Assembly (NCBI GenBank): GCA_036500205.1
Contig: DASYCK010000125.1
Span: 1 to 49,365 of the forward strand
Length of the DNA stretch: 49,365 nucleotides
Direction of reading: 5' to 3'
From: DASYCK01 sp036500205
Lineage (GTDB): Bacteria; Myxococcota_A; Polyangia; Fen-1088
The translations under genes and the position numbers were made by a program. This document shows, piece after piece, positions 26,160 through 34,902 of the stretch. The notes under the pieces were generated by a model that was given only the letters and a program-made list of their open reading frames with translations, did no database searches and had not been told where the DNA came from. Each line of letters begins with the position of its first letter. Positions within the stretch are counted from its first letter, which is position 1.

Positions 26160-28223
26160 TCAGCGCGACGCTGGTTCGAGGGGGACGCCGACCACCTCGA
26201 GGACGGGGCCTCCTTGCGCGAGCACGACGCTCGTGGCATCCGCGCCCACCGCGGCCCGCGCTTCGGCCAGCGCGGCGGCGACCGGAGACCCGAGCTCGGC
26301 CAGCGCGGCGCGCGGACCATCAACGAGCTCGTAGGTGACGGTGGTGTCGTCGTCGGACAGCGCCAGCACGCGCTGCACGTGGGGGCCGCCCAGCGCGGCG
26401 AGCGCGCGCAAGCGGACGAGCTCCGCGCCGACGACCGGCGAATCGCGCCGCTCGACGAGGACGGGGCGCCCCAGGCGTGGGTCGTCGCGCTTGAACAGCA
26501 GGCCGTGCGTGGAGCGGCCGAGCGGCACCAGCTCCCCGAGGTCGGCCGTGAAGAACGGTGGACCGGCCTCGCCTGGCGCTGCGACCGGCGGCTCGAGGGC
26601 GAGGTCGGTCGCCTCGGTGGGCCAGCGGCGGATCGCTTCGCGCATCTCCAGCGCCGATTCCCAGCGCTCGTCGGGCGCCTTGCGAAGCGCCCGCGCCAGC
26701 ACGGCGTCGTGGGCGTCGGTCAGCCCGGCGCGCAGCTCGCTGGGCGGCTGTGGCGCCTCCCCCAGGTGCTGGGCCACCACGTCCGGACCCTGGAAGAGCA
26801 GCCGCCCGGTCAAGCACTGAAACAGCGTCACCGCCAGCGCGTACAGATCCGCGGCCGGGCCGATGCGACCGCCCGTGATCTGTTCGGGCGACATATAGGC
26901 GACGGTTCCCAGCAGGCCGCCGGTCTGCGTCTGACCGAAGTCGGCCAGGTGCGCGACCCCGAAGTCGCTCAGCTTGGCGTTGCCGGCGACGTCGAACAGG
27001 ATGTTCGCCGGCTTGACGTCGCGATGCACGATCGCTTCGTCGTGCGCGGCCGCCAGCGCGGACAGCAGATCGAGCGCCAGCCGTCGCACCGCCGCCACCG
27101 GCAACGGCCGACCGTCGGCCAGGCGCTCGGCCAGCGCGCCCCCGGACATCAGCTCCCAGACGAACAGGCCCGCGGCCGGATCGGCGTCGTGGAGCGCCAC
27201 GATGTTGGGGTGCCGCAGTCGCCCCGCCGCCTCGGCCTCGCGCGCGAAGCGGGCATACGCCTGTCCCTCGGCGCCTCCGCCGGCAGCGCCGAACGCCAGC
27301 AGCTTCAGCGCCACCTCCTGGCCGAGCAAGGTGTCCTCGGCCACGTAGACCTGACTGGTGGCACCCGCTCCCAGCGAACGGAGCACCTTGAAGCGCCGCC
27401 CGGCCGCCGCGCCCACGGCGGCGGTCGGGGCCCCCAGGGCGTTCGCCGGGAAGGCGCCCGTCGCCGCCTCGACGGCCTCGAGGGCCGCGATCTCATCGAG
27501 CGCAGCCGGCAGCTCGGGCTTCTCTTGGCGCAAGCGAATCGCCACCTCGTTGGCCGCCAGCGGGTAGCCGAGCGCCAGCAGCACGCCGATCAGCGCGCGC
27601 CCCGCGCCCAGATGGAACGGGGGGGCGCGCATAGCCCGCTGGAACGCCCGCGCCGCATCCTCGTGGCGGCCGAGCCGCGCCAGCAGCCGTCCCAGCGCCA
27701 GATCGGCCGCCGCGCGCTCGTCATCCGAGCCGGCGCGTCCCCGGGCCTGCTCGTAGGCAACGCCCGCCTCGTGGTCCCGGCCGGCAGCCTCCTCGAGCCG
27801 ACCGACGTCGACGAGGTTGCCGGCGCGCCGGTAGAAGGTCGCGGCGGCGGCCCGATCGCCCGCCCGCTCGGCCAGGTGCCCGGCGTCGAGGTGCCGCCCG
27901 CGCGCGGCGAAGGCGGCGGACGCGGCGGTGAGCTCCGCCGCGGCATCGCGCGGGATGGTGGCCGCGATCTCGCCGGCGTGGCGCGGATCGCCGAGGTCGA
28001 GCGCCAACCGCACCGCCAGCGCGCGTCGGTCGAGTCGCAGCGCCAGCGGAAGGGCGTCGGCGAAGCGCCACAGCCGATCGTAGATCCCGATGGCCCGGTC
28101 GAGCTCTCCGCGTTCGACGGCGAGCTGGGCCGCCCCTGCGTGGTCACCGGCCGCGAGCAACGTCGCCACGGGATCGGACGCCGTCTCGCTGGCGGTTCGT
28201 GGTGGATCGTCGTCGGTCGCCAT
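26160..28223 (-). CDS. Ser/Thr protein kinase with N-terminal TPR-like array and C-terminal kinase-like remnant
   Basis: A 687-residue soluble eukaryotic-like kinase. Residues 20-250 are helical repeats of TPR/HEAT character (HEDAARAFQRAMRAP near 187). The kinase domain runs about 278-535: glycine loop GAGATS 285-290, VALK Lys307, HRDVKPAN 400-407, DFG 420-422, SPE 445-447, and conserved Arg in RWESALEM near 520. All catalytic residues are present. Residues 555-687 look like the start of a second, truncated kinase lobe (ELVPLGRSTHGLLFKR, VQRVLALSDDDTTVTYELVDG) without catalytic residues. No membrane segment, so it is cytoplasmic. Sensors usually follow the kinase, so the order here is reversed. 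Confidence 0.88.
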   Translation of the reverse strand: MATDDDPPRTASETASDPVATLLAAGDHAGAAQLAVERGELDRAIGIYDRLWRFADALPLALRLDRRALAVRLALDLGDPRHAGEIAATIPRDAAAELTAASAAFAARGRHLDAGHLAERAGDRAAAATFYRRAGNLVDVGRLEEAAGRDHEAGVAYEQARGRAGSDDERAAADLALGRLLARLGRHEDAARAFQRAMRAPPFHLGAGRALIGVLLALGYPLAANEVAIRLRQEKPELPAALDEIAALEAVEAATGAFPANALGAPTAAVGAAAGRRFKVLRSLGAGATSQVYVAEDTLLGQEVALKLLAFGAAGGGAEGQAYARFAREAEAAGRLRHPNIVALHDADPAAGLFVWELMSGGALAERLADGRPLPVAAVRRLALDLLSALAAAHDEAIVHRDVKPANILFDVAGNAKLSDFGVAHLADFGQTQTGGLLGTVAYMSPEQITGGRIGPAADLYALAVTLFQCLTGRLLFQGPDVVAQHLGEAPQPPSELRAGLTDAHDAVLARALRKAPDERWESALEMREAIRRWPTEATDLALEPPVAAPGEAGPPFFTADLGELVPLGRSTHGLLFKRDDPRLGRPVLVERRDSPVVGAELVRLRALAALGGPHVQRVLALSDDDTTVTYELVDGPRAALAELGSPVAAALAEARAAVGADATSVVLAQGGPVLEVVGVPLEPASR

Positions 28224-28271
28224 CCCTAGTGCACCAGAGCCTCGGATTCATGGTAGCAAGGCGGCTCCACC

Positions 28272-29186
28272 ATGGCGCAAGCAGCCTCCTCGCCGCGCGG
28301 CGATTTCGTCCTCGGCGTCTTCGGAGGCAGCGGTCTGTACGACCTGCCCGGACTGACCGACGTGCGCGAGCGGACGCTCGACACGCCCTTCGGCGCGCCC
28401 TCGGGGCCCGTCGTGGTGGGGCGGGTGGGGGCGACCACGGTGGCGTTCCTGGCGCGCCACGGGCGGGGACATCGCTTCTCGCCGTCGGAGATCAACTACC
28501 GGGCGAACGTTCACGCCTTCAAGCAGCTGGGCGTCAGCCGGGTGCTGTCGATCTCGGCGGTGGGCTCGCTGCGCGATTCGATCGCGCCCGGCGATCTGGT
28601 GCTGGTGGACCAGTTCATCGACAAGACCCACGGGCGCGCCAGCAGCTTCTTCGGCCAGGGGATCGTCGGTCACGTCAGCTTCGCCGATCCGGTCTGCCTG
28701 GAATGGGCCCGCGTCGTCGCGCAGGCGGCGGCCCTGGGCGACGAGACGCCGGACGGTGGCGCGGGGCGGCGTCTGCACCTGACGGGGACCTACGTGTGCA
28801 TGGAGGGTCCGCAGTTCTCGACGCGCGCCGAATCGAACCTGCACCGGAGCTGGGGCGCCGACGTCATCGGGATGACGGCGGCCACCGAGGCCAAGCTGGT
28901 CCGCGAGGCCGAGATGTGCTTCGCGCTGCTGGCGCTGTCGACGGACTACGACTGCTGGCGCGCCGACGAGGCGGCAGTGACGGTCGGCTCCGTCGTCGAA
29001 GTGTTGAAGGCGAACGTGGCGCGCGCCGAAGCGATCGTGGTCGCGCTGGCGTCGCTGGGGGGCGCCGCGAAACCTCAGCTTTGCTCGTGCGGGCGCGCCG
29101 CCGAGCAGGCTATCTTGACGGCGCGCGAGGCTGTTTCACCCGAGGCGCGTCAGCGCCTCGCGACATTGTACGGGAGGTATCTGTGA
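28272..29186 (+). CDS. mtnP: S-methyl-5'-thioadenosine phosphorylase (MTAP)
   Basis: Phosphorolyses 5'-methylthioadenosine to adenine and 5-methylthioribose 1-phosphate for methionine salvage. The 304-residue product shows the PNP/MTAP family 2 pattern: GVFGGSGLYDL 15-25 (phosphate), FLARHGRGH near 61, INYRANVHAFKQLGV, SAVGSL, TYVCMEGPQFSTRAES near 173 and the 6-amino/6-oxo-selecting TDYDCW near 224. The Ser-Thr-D-Y-D form is the MTA-preferring variant. The 3' end overlaps the start of a PfkB sugar kinase by 4 nt, with a strong GGGAGGT just upstream, so the two are coupled. Guanosine/inosine phosphorylase is the alternative. Confidence 0.9.
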   Translation: MAQAASSPRGDFVLGVFGGSGLYDLPGLTDVRERTLDTPFGAPSGPVVVGRVGATTVAFLARHGRGHRFSPSEINYRANVHAFKQLGVSRVLSISAVGSLRDSIAPGDLVLVDQFIDKTHGRASSFFGQGIVGHVSFADPVCLEWARVVAQAAALGDETPDGGAGRRLHLTGTYVCMEGPQFSTRAESNLHRSWGADVIGMTAATEAKLVREAEMCFALLALSTDYDCWRADEAAVTVGSVVEVLKANVARAEAIVVALASLGGAAKPQLCSCGRAAEQAILTAREAVSPEARQRLATLYGRYL

Positions 29187-30118
29187 CGCTCGAATCGCAA
29201 GCTCATTCGTTGTTGGTGGTTGGTTCCGTCGGGCTCGATGACGTGGAGACGCGCGTGGGGAAACGCACCAGCGTCCTCGGCGGCGCCGCCTCGTATTTTT
29301 CCGTGGCGGCCTCGTTCCTGGCCAAGCCGCGCATGGTGGCGATCGTCGGCACCGATTTTCCGGCGGAGCACACGGCGCTGTTCGAGAAGCACGGCGTGGA
29401 TCTGGCGGGCCTGGAGCGGGTCACCGGCGAGACGTTTCGCTGGTCGGGCGTCTACGCGCCCGACTTCAGCAGCCGCACCACCCTCGACACGCGGCTGAAC
29501 GTGTTCTCGACGTTCAACCCCAAGCTGCCCGCCGGGTGGGGCACCTCCGAGCAGGTGTTCCTGGCCAACATCGATCCCGAGCTGCAGCTCGCGGTGCTGG
29601 AGCAGACGGCCACCCCGAAGTTCGTGGCGTGCGACACCATGAACTTCTGGATCGGCGGCAAGCGGGCGCCGCTGCTGAAGCTGTTGAAGCGAATCGACCT
29701 GTTGATGCTGAACGACGAGGAGGCGCGCGAGCTTTCGGGCGAGGCGAACCTGCCTGCGGCGGCGCGGGCCATCCGGGCGATGGGGCCGGGGGCGGTGGTC
29801 ATCAAGCGGGGGGATGCCGGGGCGCTGCTGTTTCATGAGGGGGGCGTGTTCTCGGCGCCGGCGTTTCCGATCGAGAACGTGGTCGACCCCACGGGAGCTG
29901 GCGATTCGTTCGCGGGTGGGTTCATGGGGTGGTTGGCGCGGACGGGGTCGACGACGCCGGAGAGCATTCGGACGGCGATGATCTTGGGGTCGGTGCTGGC
30001 TTCGTTCGCGGTGGAGGACTTCAGCCTCGATCGCTTTCGGACGCTTGATTTGACGCAGATCCGGGAGCGGTTTGCGGCGTTCGCGGATCTCGTGCACTTC
30101 GAGAAGATTCGGCTCTAG
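29183..30118 (+). CDS. PfkB-family carbohydrate/nucleoside kinase
   Basis: A 311-residue cytoplasmic kinase. The GTG at 29183 overlaps the MTAP stop and follows the site GGGAGGT (29172-29178). The Rossmann-like opening is LLVVGSVGLDDVET, then GGAASYFSVAASFL near 33. The C-terminal signature DPTGAGDSFAGGFMGWLA near 236-253 holds the catalytic Asp and the anion-hole glycines. Linkage to MTA phosphorylase suggests action on a salvage product (a ribose, adenosine or methylthioribose derivative); MtnK-type methylthioribose kinases are a different fold, so a non-orthologous salvage role is speculative. Confidence 0.85.
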   Translation: MTLESQAHSLLVVGSVGLDDVETRVGKRTSVLGGAASYFSVAASFLAKPRMVAIVGTDFPAEHTALFEKHGVDLAGLERVTGETFRWSGVYAPDFSSRTTLDTRLNVFSTFNPKLPAGWGTSEQVFLANIDPELQLAVLEQTATPKFVACDTMNFWIGGKRAPLLKLLKRIDLLMLNDEEARELSGEANLPAAARAIRAMGPGAVVIKRGDAGALLFHEGGVFSAPAFPIENVVDPTGAGDSFAGGFMGWLARTGSTTPESIRTAMILGSVLASFAVEDFSLDRFRTLDLTQIRERFAAFADLVHFEKIRL

Positions 30119-30219
30119 CCTTTTCGGGCTCTGGCTCGTCTCGCTGCCGCCCGCCTCCCGCCGCTTCCGTGCCGTCGCTCGCTTGCTTGATGAAAGTGGG
30201 GCGCTTGGCGGCCTCGCGC

Positions 30220-30245
30220 GGGGATGGGGATGGGATGGGATGGGG
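30220..30245 (+). promoter_or_regulatory. G-quadruplex-forming run with AT spacers
   Basis: Five G-runs of 3-4 bases are separated by single AT dinucleotides (GGGG-AT-GGGG-AT-GGG-AT-GGG-AT-GGGG). The pattern fits a parallel quadruplex on the plus strand. It sits about 40-60 nt upstream of the proposed GTG of the next gene, so it could lie in the 5' leader of its mRNA. Confidence 0.4.
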
Positions 30246-30282
30246 CGTTTGGTGGGAATGCGCGTTGGGATATGCTGCGGGT

Positions 30283-32121
30283 GTGCGTTGCCCCCCGCAT
30301 TTTGGTGTCCTTTTTTCGTTGGTCGTTACCTTGTCGGCTGGTGAGGCGATGGCGCGGGCGCCCGCTGGGGGGTGTGGGGATGAGGGGCGGTTGAAGGGGG
30401 GGGCGCTCTGGGTTGCGCCGCTGGTGCCGGTGGTGGGGAAGCCGTTGCGGGTGATGGCGGTGGCGACGGAGAATCTGGCGGCGGCGGAGGTGGTGATCTC
30501 GGTGGGGGGAAAACCGGTCGAGGTGGCGCGGGTGGCGCATCGGGGCGGGGCGCCGTTCAGCGTCGAGGCCACGGTCGCTGCCGCGGCGGCGGGGCGGTAC
30601 AAGATCGAGCTCGTTCGTGAAGGGAAGAGCCTGCTCTGCCGCACGGTGGATGTCGGGCATGGGCGGGCGGCGCGCGCGGCGTCGGCGGGGACGTGGGCCG
30701 CCACGCGGGCCTGGGATCGGACGACTGAGGACTACTACAGCGCGTGGGTCGAGTCGCTGTTCGATGCGCCCGTGACGGAGAGCCTGGGCTTTCGGCCGCT
30801 GGCGCAAGCGTTGCGCGACAAAGACCGGAATTTTCTTTTCGACTACCTGGGGCTGGGCGAGGACGATCCCAGGGCGAAGACGGCGCTGATCGCGGCGCCC
30901 GATTGCGCCGATTTGCCGTATTTTCTGCGCGCGTACTTCAGCTGGAAGCTGGGGTTGCCGTATGGGTTTCGCGACTGCGATCGCGGCACCGAGAGCCGTC
31001 CGCCCCGCTGCGGGGCTCTGTTCACGAACGAATCTCCCGTCGAGGGCGCGCCCAAGGAGCCCCTCGGCGCGATGAAGAAGTTCCTGCGGCTGCTGGCGAA
31101 CAAGGTTCACTCGGGCAGCGCGCGCACGGCCTTGAGCGACGAGGAGACCGATTACTATCCGGTGGCGTTGACCCGCGAGGCGTTGCGTCCGGGGACGGTG
31201 TTCGCCGATCCCTATGGCCACGTGTTGATGCTGGTGAAGTGGCTCGATCAGGGGAAGGACACCGGGGGGATGTTGCTGGCGGTCGACGGGCAGCCCGATG
31301 GCTCGGTGGGGCGCAAGCGGTTCTGGGAGGGGAACTTCCTCTATGCGAACGACGTGGCGGGCGCGGGGCCCGGCTGGAAGATGTTCCGGCCGCTGGTGCG
31401 GGGCAGCGACGGAAAGCTGGCGCCGCTCGCCAACGCCGCCCTGCGCGCCGATGCGCGCTTCGCCCCGTTCTCGATCGAGCAAGCCGATCTGTCGCGCGAC
31501 GCGTTCTACGTGCGGATGGGGAAGGTCATCAACCCGCGCGGCCTCGACGCCGCCACGGCGTACGGCGAGACGCTGGACGCCCTGACCGAGCAGCTGCAGA
31601 CGCGCGTCGGCTCGGTCGACAACGGCGAGAAGTACATGCGCGAGAACAACAACCCGGTCGTGCCGATGCCGGAGGGGGCGAAGATCTTCGAGACGATCGG
31701 CGCCTGGGAGGACTACGCCACGCCGTCGCGCGACATGCGGCTCCTCATCGCCATCCGCGTGCTGGAGACGCTGCCGGAGCGCATCGTGGAGCACCCCGAG
31801 CTGTTCAACCTGGGGGGGCGCAAGCCGGCCGCCGTGCGCGCCGAGGTCGAGGCCCTGCACGCGGCGAAGGCGAAGGAGCGGGGCATCCAGTACCAGCGCA
31901 GCGACGGGACGCCGTTCAAGGTGACGGTGGCCGACGTGCTGGCGCGCAAGGTCGGCTTCGAGATGTCGTACAACCCGAATGACTGCGTGGAGACGCGCTG
32001 GGCGGCCCCGGCCGGCTCACCGGAGGAGGCCCCCTGCAAGCGCCAGGCACCCGAGGAGCAGCGCAAGCGCATGGCGGAGTACCGCCCCTGGTTTCACGAG
32101 ATGCGGCGCCCCGCCCGTTAG
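30283..32121 (+). CDS. Secreted protein with NlpC/papain-like cysteine-hydrolase core
   Basis: A 612-residue exported protein; the proposed GTG at 30283 gives signal VRCPPHFGVLFSLVVTLSAG followed by EAMARA. An Ig-like N-terminal sandwich (about 30-125) precedes the core. In the core, DCADLPYFLRAYFSWKLG near residues 207-224 resembles the Cys-helix of NlpC/P60 or amidase folds (Cys208), and FADPYGHVLMLVKW has the matching His (near 313). A third conserved polar residue is not identified. The C-terminal 250 residues are helical without an obvious family, with SRDMRLLIAIRVL. The start is uncertain: upstream in-frame ATGs lie in a low-complexity leader. Peptidoglycan or peptide cleavage is plausible but unproven. 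Confidence 0.65.
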   Translation: MRCPPHFGVLFSLVVTLSAGEAMARAPAGGCGDEGRLKGGALWVAPLVPVVGKPLRVMAVATENLAAAEVVISVGGKPVEVARVAHRGGAPFSVEATVAAAAAGRYKIELVREGKSLLCRTVDVGHGRAARAASAGTWAATRAWDRTTEDYYSAWVESLFDAPVTESLGFRPLAQALRDKDRNFLFDYLGLGEDDPRAKTALIAAPDCADLPYFLRAYFSWKLGLPYGFRDCDRGTESRPPRCGALFTNESPVEGAPKEPLGAMKKFLRLLANKVHSGSARTALSDEETDYYPVALTREALRPGTVFADPYGHVLMLVKWLDQGKDTGGMLLAVDGQPDGSVGRKRFWEGNFLYANDVAGAGPGWKMFRPLVRGSDGKLAPLANAALRADARFAPFSIEQADLSRDAFYVRMGKVINPRGLDAATAYGETLDALTEQLQTRVGSVDNGEKYMRENNNPVVPMPEGAKIFETIGAWEDYATPSRDMRLLIAIRVLETLPERIVEHPELFNLGGRKPAAVRAEVEALHAAKAKERGIQYQRSDGTPFKVTVADVLARKVGFEMSYNPNDCVETRWAAPAGSPEEAPCKRQAPEEQRKRMAEYRPWFHEMRRPAR

Positions 32122-32138
32122 GAGCCTCGGACGAGGCG

Positions 32139-32630
32139 TTAGGAGGCGACGGCTTTTGCCAGCCGCTCGGACGAGGGTCCGGCCGCGCACAATTCCAGGT
32201 GACGGGCGCCATCCGCCGCGATCGAGATCGTGATCCGCAGGTGATCCGCCGGCACGGCGCTGGGGATCCGATCGAGCCACTCGATCACCGCCGCCGCGCG
32301 ATCGAACGCCTCGTCCAGCCCCAGCTCGAACAGCTCGGCGGCCGAGCCGACCCGGTACAGGTCGGCGTGCAGCAGGGGGACCCGGCCCGGATGCTCGTTC
32401 ACCAGCGCGAAGGTGGGGCTGGCCACGTGGCGGTGGGCGGAGATCTCCATCCCCTCGGCGATCCCCTGCGTCAAGGTCGTCTTGCCGGCGCCCAGCGGGC
32501 CCACCAGGCCGACCACGTCGCCGACGCGCATGGCGCGCCCGAGGCGACGCCCCCAGGCTTTCATCTCGTCCGCCGTCGCCGCGACTGACGGCGCCATGTT
32601 GTCGGTGATGCTGGCCACGAAGGCGCACAT
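32139..32630 (-). CDS. tsaE: tRNA threonylcarbamoyladenosine biosynthesis ATPase TsaE
   Basis: Small P-loop ATPase that works with TsaB and TsaD to install t6A at tRNA position 37. Visible features: Walker A VGPLGAGKTTLTQG near residue 44, SPTFALVNEH in the switch-I-like region, HADLYR, and AAAVIEWLDRI (the E-W motif of the family). Start at 32630 gives 163 residues; a shorter start at 32597 gives 152, closer to the E. coli protein, and neither has a clear ribosome site. The 5' part overlaps the divergent apbE start region head to head. TsaB/TsaD genes are not in the window. Confidence 0.9.
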   Translation of the reverse strand: MCAFVASITDNMAPSVAATADEMKAWGRRLGRAMRVGDVVGLVGPLGAGKTTLTQGIAEGMEISAHRHVASPTFALVNEHPGRVPLLHADLYRVGSAAELFELGLDEAFDRAAAVIEWLDRIPSAVPADHLRITISIAADGARHLELCAAGPSSERLAKAVAS

Positions 32631-32674
32631 CTTGTCGCGCGCCGCTGTCGCCAGCAACGGGATCTCGCATAATA

Positions 32675-33757
32675 TTGGCGCCCATCTTGTCCCGCCGTCC
32701 TTCACCTCTCGGTAGTCACCAAATCCTTGGCGCCGCGCTCCTCGCGCTGGCGTCGCTGTCGCGCGGCGCGGGGGCGCAGGCGCTGGCGCCACATGTCTTC
32801 TCGCGGTCCTACGGCGTCATGGGCACCGATCTGACCCTGTCCGCGTTCACCGCCGACGAGGTCGCCGCCGAGCGGACGTTCGGGCTGGCGCTGGACGAGC
32901 TTCGCCGCCTCGAGGCCCTGATGACCGACTGGCCGCACGAGGGTCAGCCCCCCTCCGACGTGCTGCGCATCAACGCCGCCGCTGGACACGAGGCGGTGAA
33001 GGTCGCCGACGAGACCTTCGAGGTGATCGCCTTCTCCCTCGACATCTCGCGCCGCTCGGAGGGGACGTTCGACGTCACCTACGCCGCCATGCGCGGCCTG
33101 TGGAAGTTCGACGAGGACATGGTGAAGCAGCTGCCGCCGGCCGCCGAGATCGCGAAGCGCCGGCGCCTGATCAACTGGCGCGACGTCATTCTCGACAAGG
33201 CGGCGAAGACCGTGAAGCTGCGCCGGGTGGGGATGCGGCTCGGGTTGGGGGGGATCGCCAAGGGCTACGCCGTCGATCGCGCGTCGGCCATCCTGCGCGC
33301 CCAGGGGCTGACCGACTTCATGGTGCAGGCAGGCGGCGATCTCTACGTCTCGGGCCAGAAGGGGGCCGCGAACTGGATGGTGGGGGTGCGCGATCCGCGC
33401 GGCGGCGCGCGCGACGTCATCGCCAAGATGCCCATCAAGGATCACGCCTTCTCGACGGCGGGGGACTACGAGCGGTCGTTCATCCTGGGCGGCAAGCGCT
33501 ATCACCACATCATCGACCCGCGGACCGGCTATCCGGCCACCGCCTCGCGCGAGGTGACGGTGTTCGCGCCGAACGCTTTTCTCGCGGACGGGATCGACGA
33601 CGCCATCTTCATCCTGGGGCCGAAGAAGGGGCTGGCGCTGTGCGCGCAGTTCCCCGGCACCGCGGCGCTGATCGTCGACGCCAAGAACAAGGTCTGGATG
33701 TCGCCCGAGCTGGAAGGGCGTCTCATCCGCACGGCGGAGCCGCATGAAGGAATCTGA
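32675..33757 (+). CDS. apbE: FAD:protein FMN transferase (ApbE family)
   Basis: Transfers FMN from FAD to a Thr/Ser of target redox proteins outside the inner membrane. The 360-residue product starts with a probable signal (ILGAALLALASLSRGAGA) from TTG 32675; TTG 32687 is an alternative. Family motifs: RSYGVMGTDLTLS near 45, GGIAKGYAVDRA near 195-206, QAGGDLYVSG near 216-225, FSTAGDYERSF near 252 and HHIIDPRTGYPA near 270-281. The Mg2+-binding Asp is in the region after NAFLADGIDDAI. It precedes thiO with a 1-nt overlap (TGATG). Confidence 0.9.
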   Translation: MAPILSRRPSPLGSHQILGAALLALASLSRGAGAQALAPHVFSRSYGVMGTDLTLSAFTADEVAAERTFGLALDELRRLEALMTDWPHEGQPPSDVLRINAAAGHEAVKVADETFEVIAFSLDISRRSEGTFDVTYAAMRGLWKFDEDMVKQLPPAAEIAKRRRLINWRDVILDKAAKTVKLRRVGMRLGLGGIAKGYAVDRASAILRAQGLTDFMVQAGGDLYVSGQKGAANWMVGVRDPRGGARDVIAKMPIKDHAFSTAGDYERSFILGGKRYHHIIDPRTGYPATASREVTVFAPNAFLADGIDDAIFILGPKKGLALCAQFPGTAALIVDAKNKVWMSPELEGRLIRTAEPHEGI

Positions 33758-34881
33758 TGAAGGCATCTGACGACGTCGTCATCGTCGGCGGCGGCATCAT
33801 GGGCTCGGCGGTGGCGCTGCGGCTCGCCCAGCGCGGCGTGCGCGTGACCGTCATCGAGCGCGGCATCCCTGGCGCCGAGGCGTCGAGCGCCGCCGCCGGG
33901 ATGCTGGCGCCCCAGACGGAGGCCGAGGGCCCCGGTCCCATGCTGGCGCTGGGGTTGAAGAGCCGCGCGCTGTACCCGGCGCTGGCGACCGAGCTGCGCG
34001 AGATGACCGGCATCGACATCGGCTACCAGCGCTCGGGCGTGCTGGCGCTCGGCTTCCACGAGGAGGACGACCGCGCGCTCAGCTTTCGCCGGACCTGGCA
34101 GCTCGCGCAGGGGCAGCGGGCCGAGCTGCTGGCGCAGGCGGCCGTGCGCGCGCTCGAGCCGGCGCTGGGACCGTCGGTGCGGGCGGCGCTGCACTTCCCC
34201 GACGACGCGCAGGTGAACCCAGCCGCGCTGGCGCGCGCCTTCTCGCAGGCGGCCGCCGTGGCGGGCGCGCGTTTTCTCCAGGGGCGCTATGTCCGGCGGG
34301 TGGTGGTCGAAGCCGGGGCCGTGGCGGGGCTCGAGCTCGACGGCGACGCGCTGTCGACCGACACGGTCGTGCTGGCCGCGGGGAGCTGGTCGGGGCTGGT
34401 CGAAGGGGGCGGGGTGCCGGCGACGGTGGTCCGCCCGGCCCGTGGCCAGCTCGTCGCCATCGAGACGCGACCGCCGCTGTTCCAGCACGTCCTGTCCGTG
34501 CACGGGCGCGGCTACCTGGTGCCGCGCCGGGACGGCACCGTGATCGCCGGCAGCACCGTGGAGATGGTCGGCTTTCGCAAGGAGGTCACGGTGGGGGGGC
34601 TGGCCACCATCCTCGATCTGGCGCGCACCCTGGTGCCGGGGCTGGCCGACGCGCCGGTGCTGTCGTCATGGTCGAACTTCCGGCCCTACACCGAGGATCA
34701 GCTGCCCGTGCTGGGGAGCACCGACGTGCGGGGGCTGTTCCTCGCCACCGGGCACCACCGCAACGGGATCTTGCTGGCGCCCATCACCGGCGACGCCATC
34801 GCGGGCCTGGTGGCGAGCGGTGACGCCGGGGTCGATCTGGCGCCGTTCTCGGTCACCCGGTTCGCGCGCCCCGCTTCGTGA
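33757..34881 (+). CDS. thiO: Glycine oxidase / FAD-dependent D-amino-acid oxidase (ThiO-like)
   Basis: A 374-residue flavoprotein of the DAO family. The nucleotide loop is VVIVGGGIMGSAVALRLAQ near 7-25, with AAAGMLAPQ near 45. Substrate-site and flavin contacts are seen in VLAAGSWSG near 206, VRPARGQLVAI, GRGYLVPRRDG and the ending LFLATGHHRNGILLAPITG. ThiO oxidises glycine to the dehydroglycine used in thiazole synthesis of thiamine. No thiG, thiS or thiE is in the window, so general D-amino-acid oxidase remains possible. Coupled to apbE by stop/start overlap. Confidence 0.87.
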   Translation: MKASDDVVIVGGGIMGSAVALRLAQRGVRVTVIERGIPGAEASSAAAGMLAPQTEAEGPGPMLALGLKSRALYPALATELREMTGIDIGYQRSGVLALGFHEEDDRALSFRRTWQLAQGQRAELLAQAAVRALEPALGPSVRAALHFPDDAQVNPAALARAFSQAAAVAGARFLQGRYVRRVVVEAGAVAGLELDGDALSTDTVVLAAGSWSGLVEGGGVPATVVRPARGQLVAIETRPPLFQHVLSVHGRGYLVPRRDGTVIAGSTVEMVGFRKEVTVGGLATILDLARTLVPGLADAPVLSSWSNFRPYTEDQLPVLGSTDVRGLFLATGHHRNGILLAPITGDAIAGLVASGDAGVDLAPFSVTRFARPAS

Positions 34882-34902
34882 TTCGTCGGGGCAGGTCGAC
34901 GC

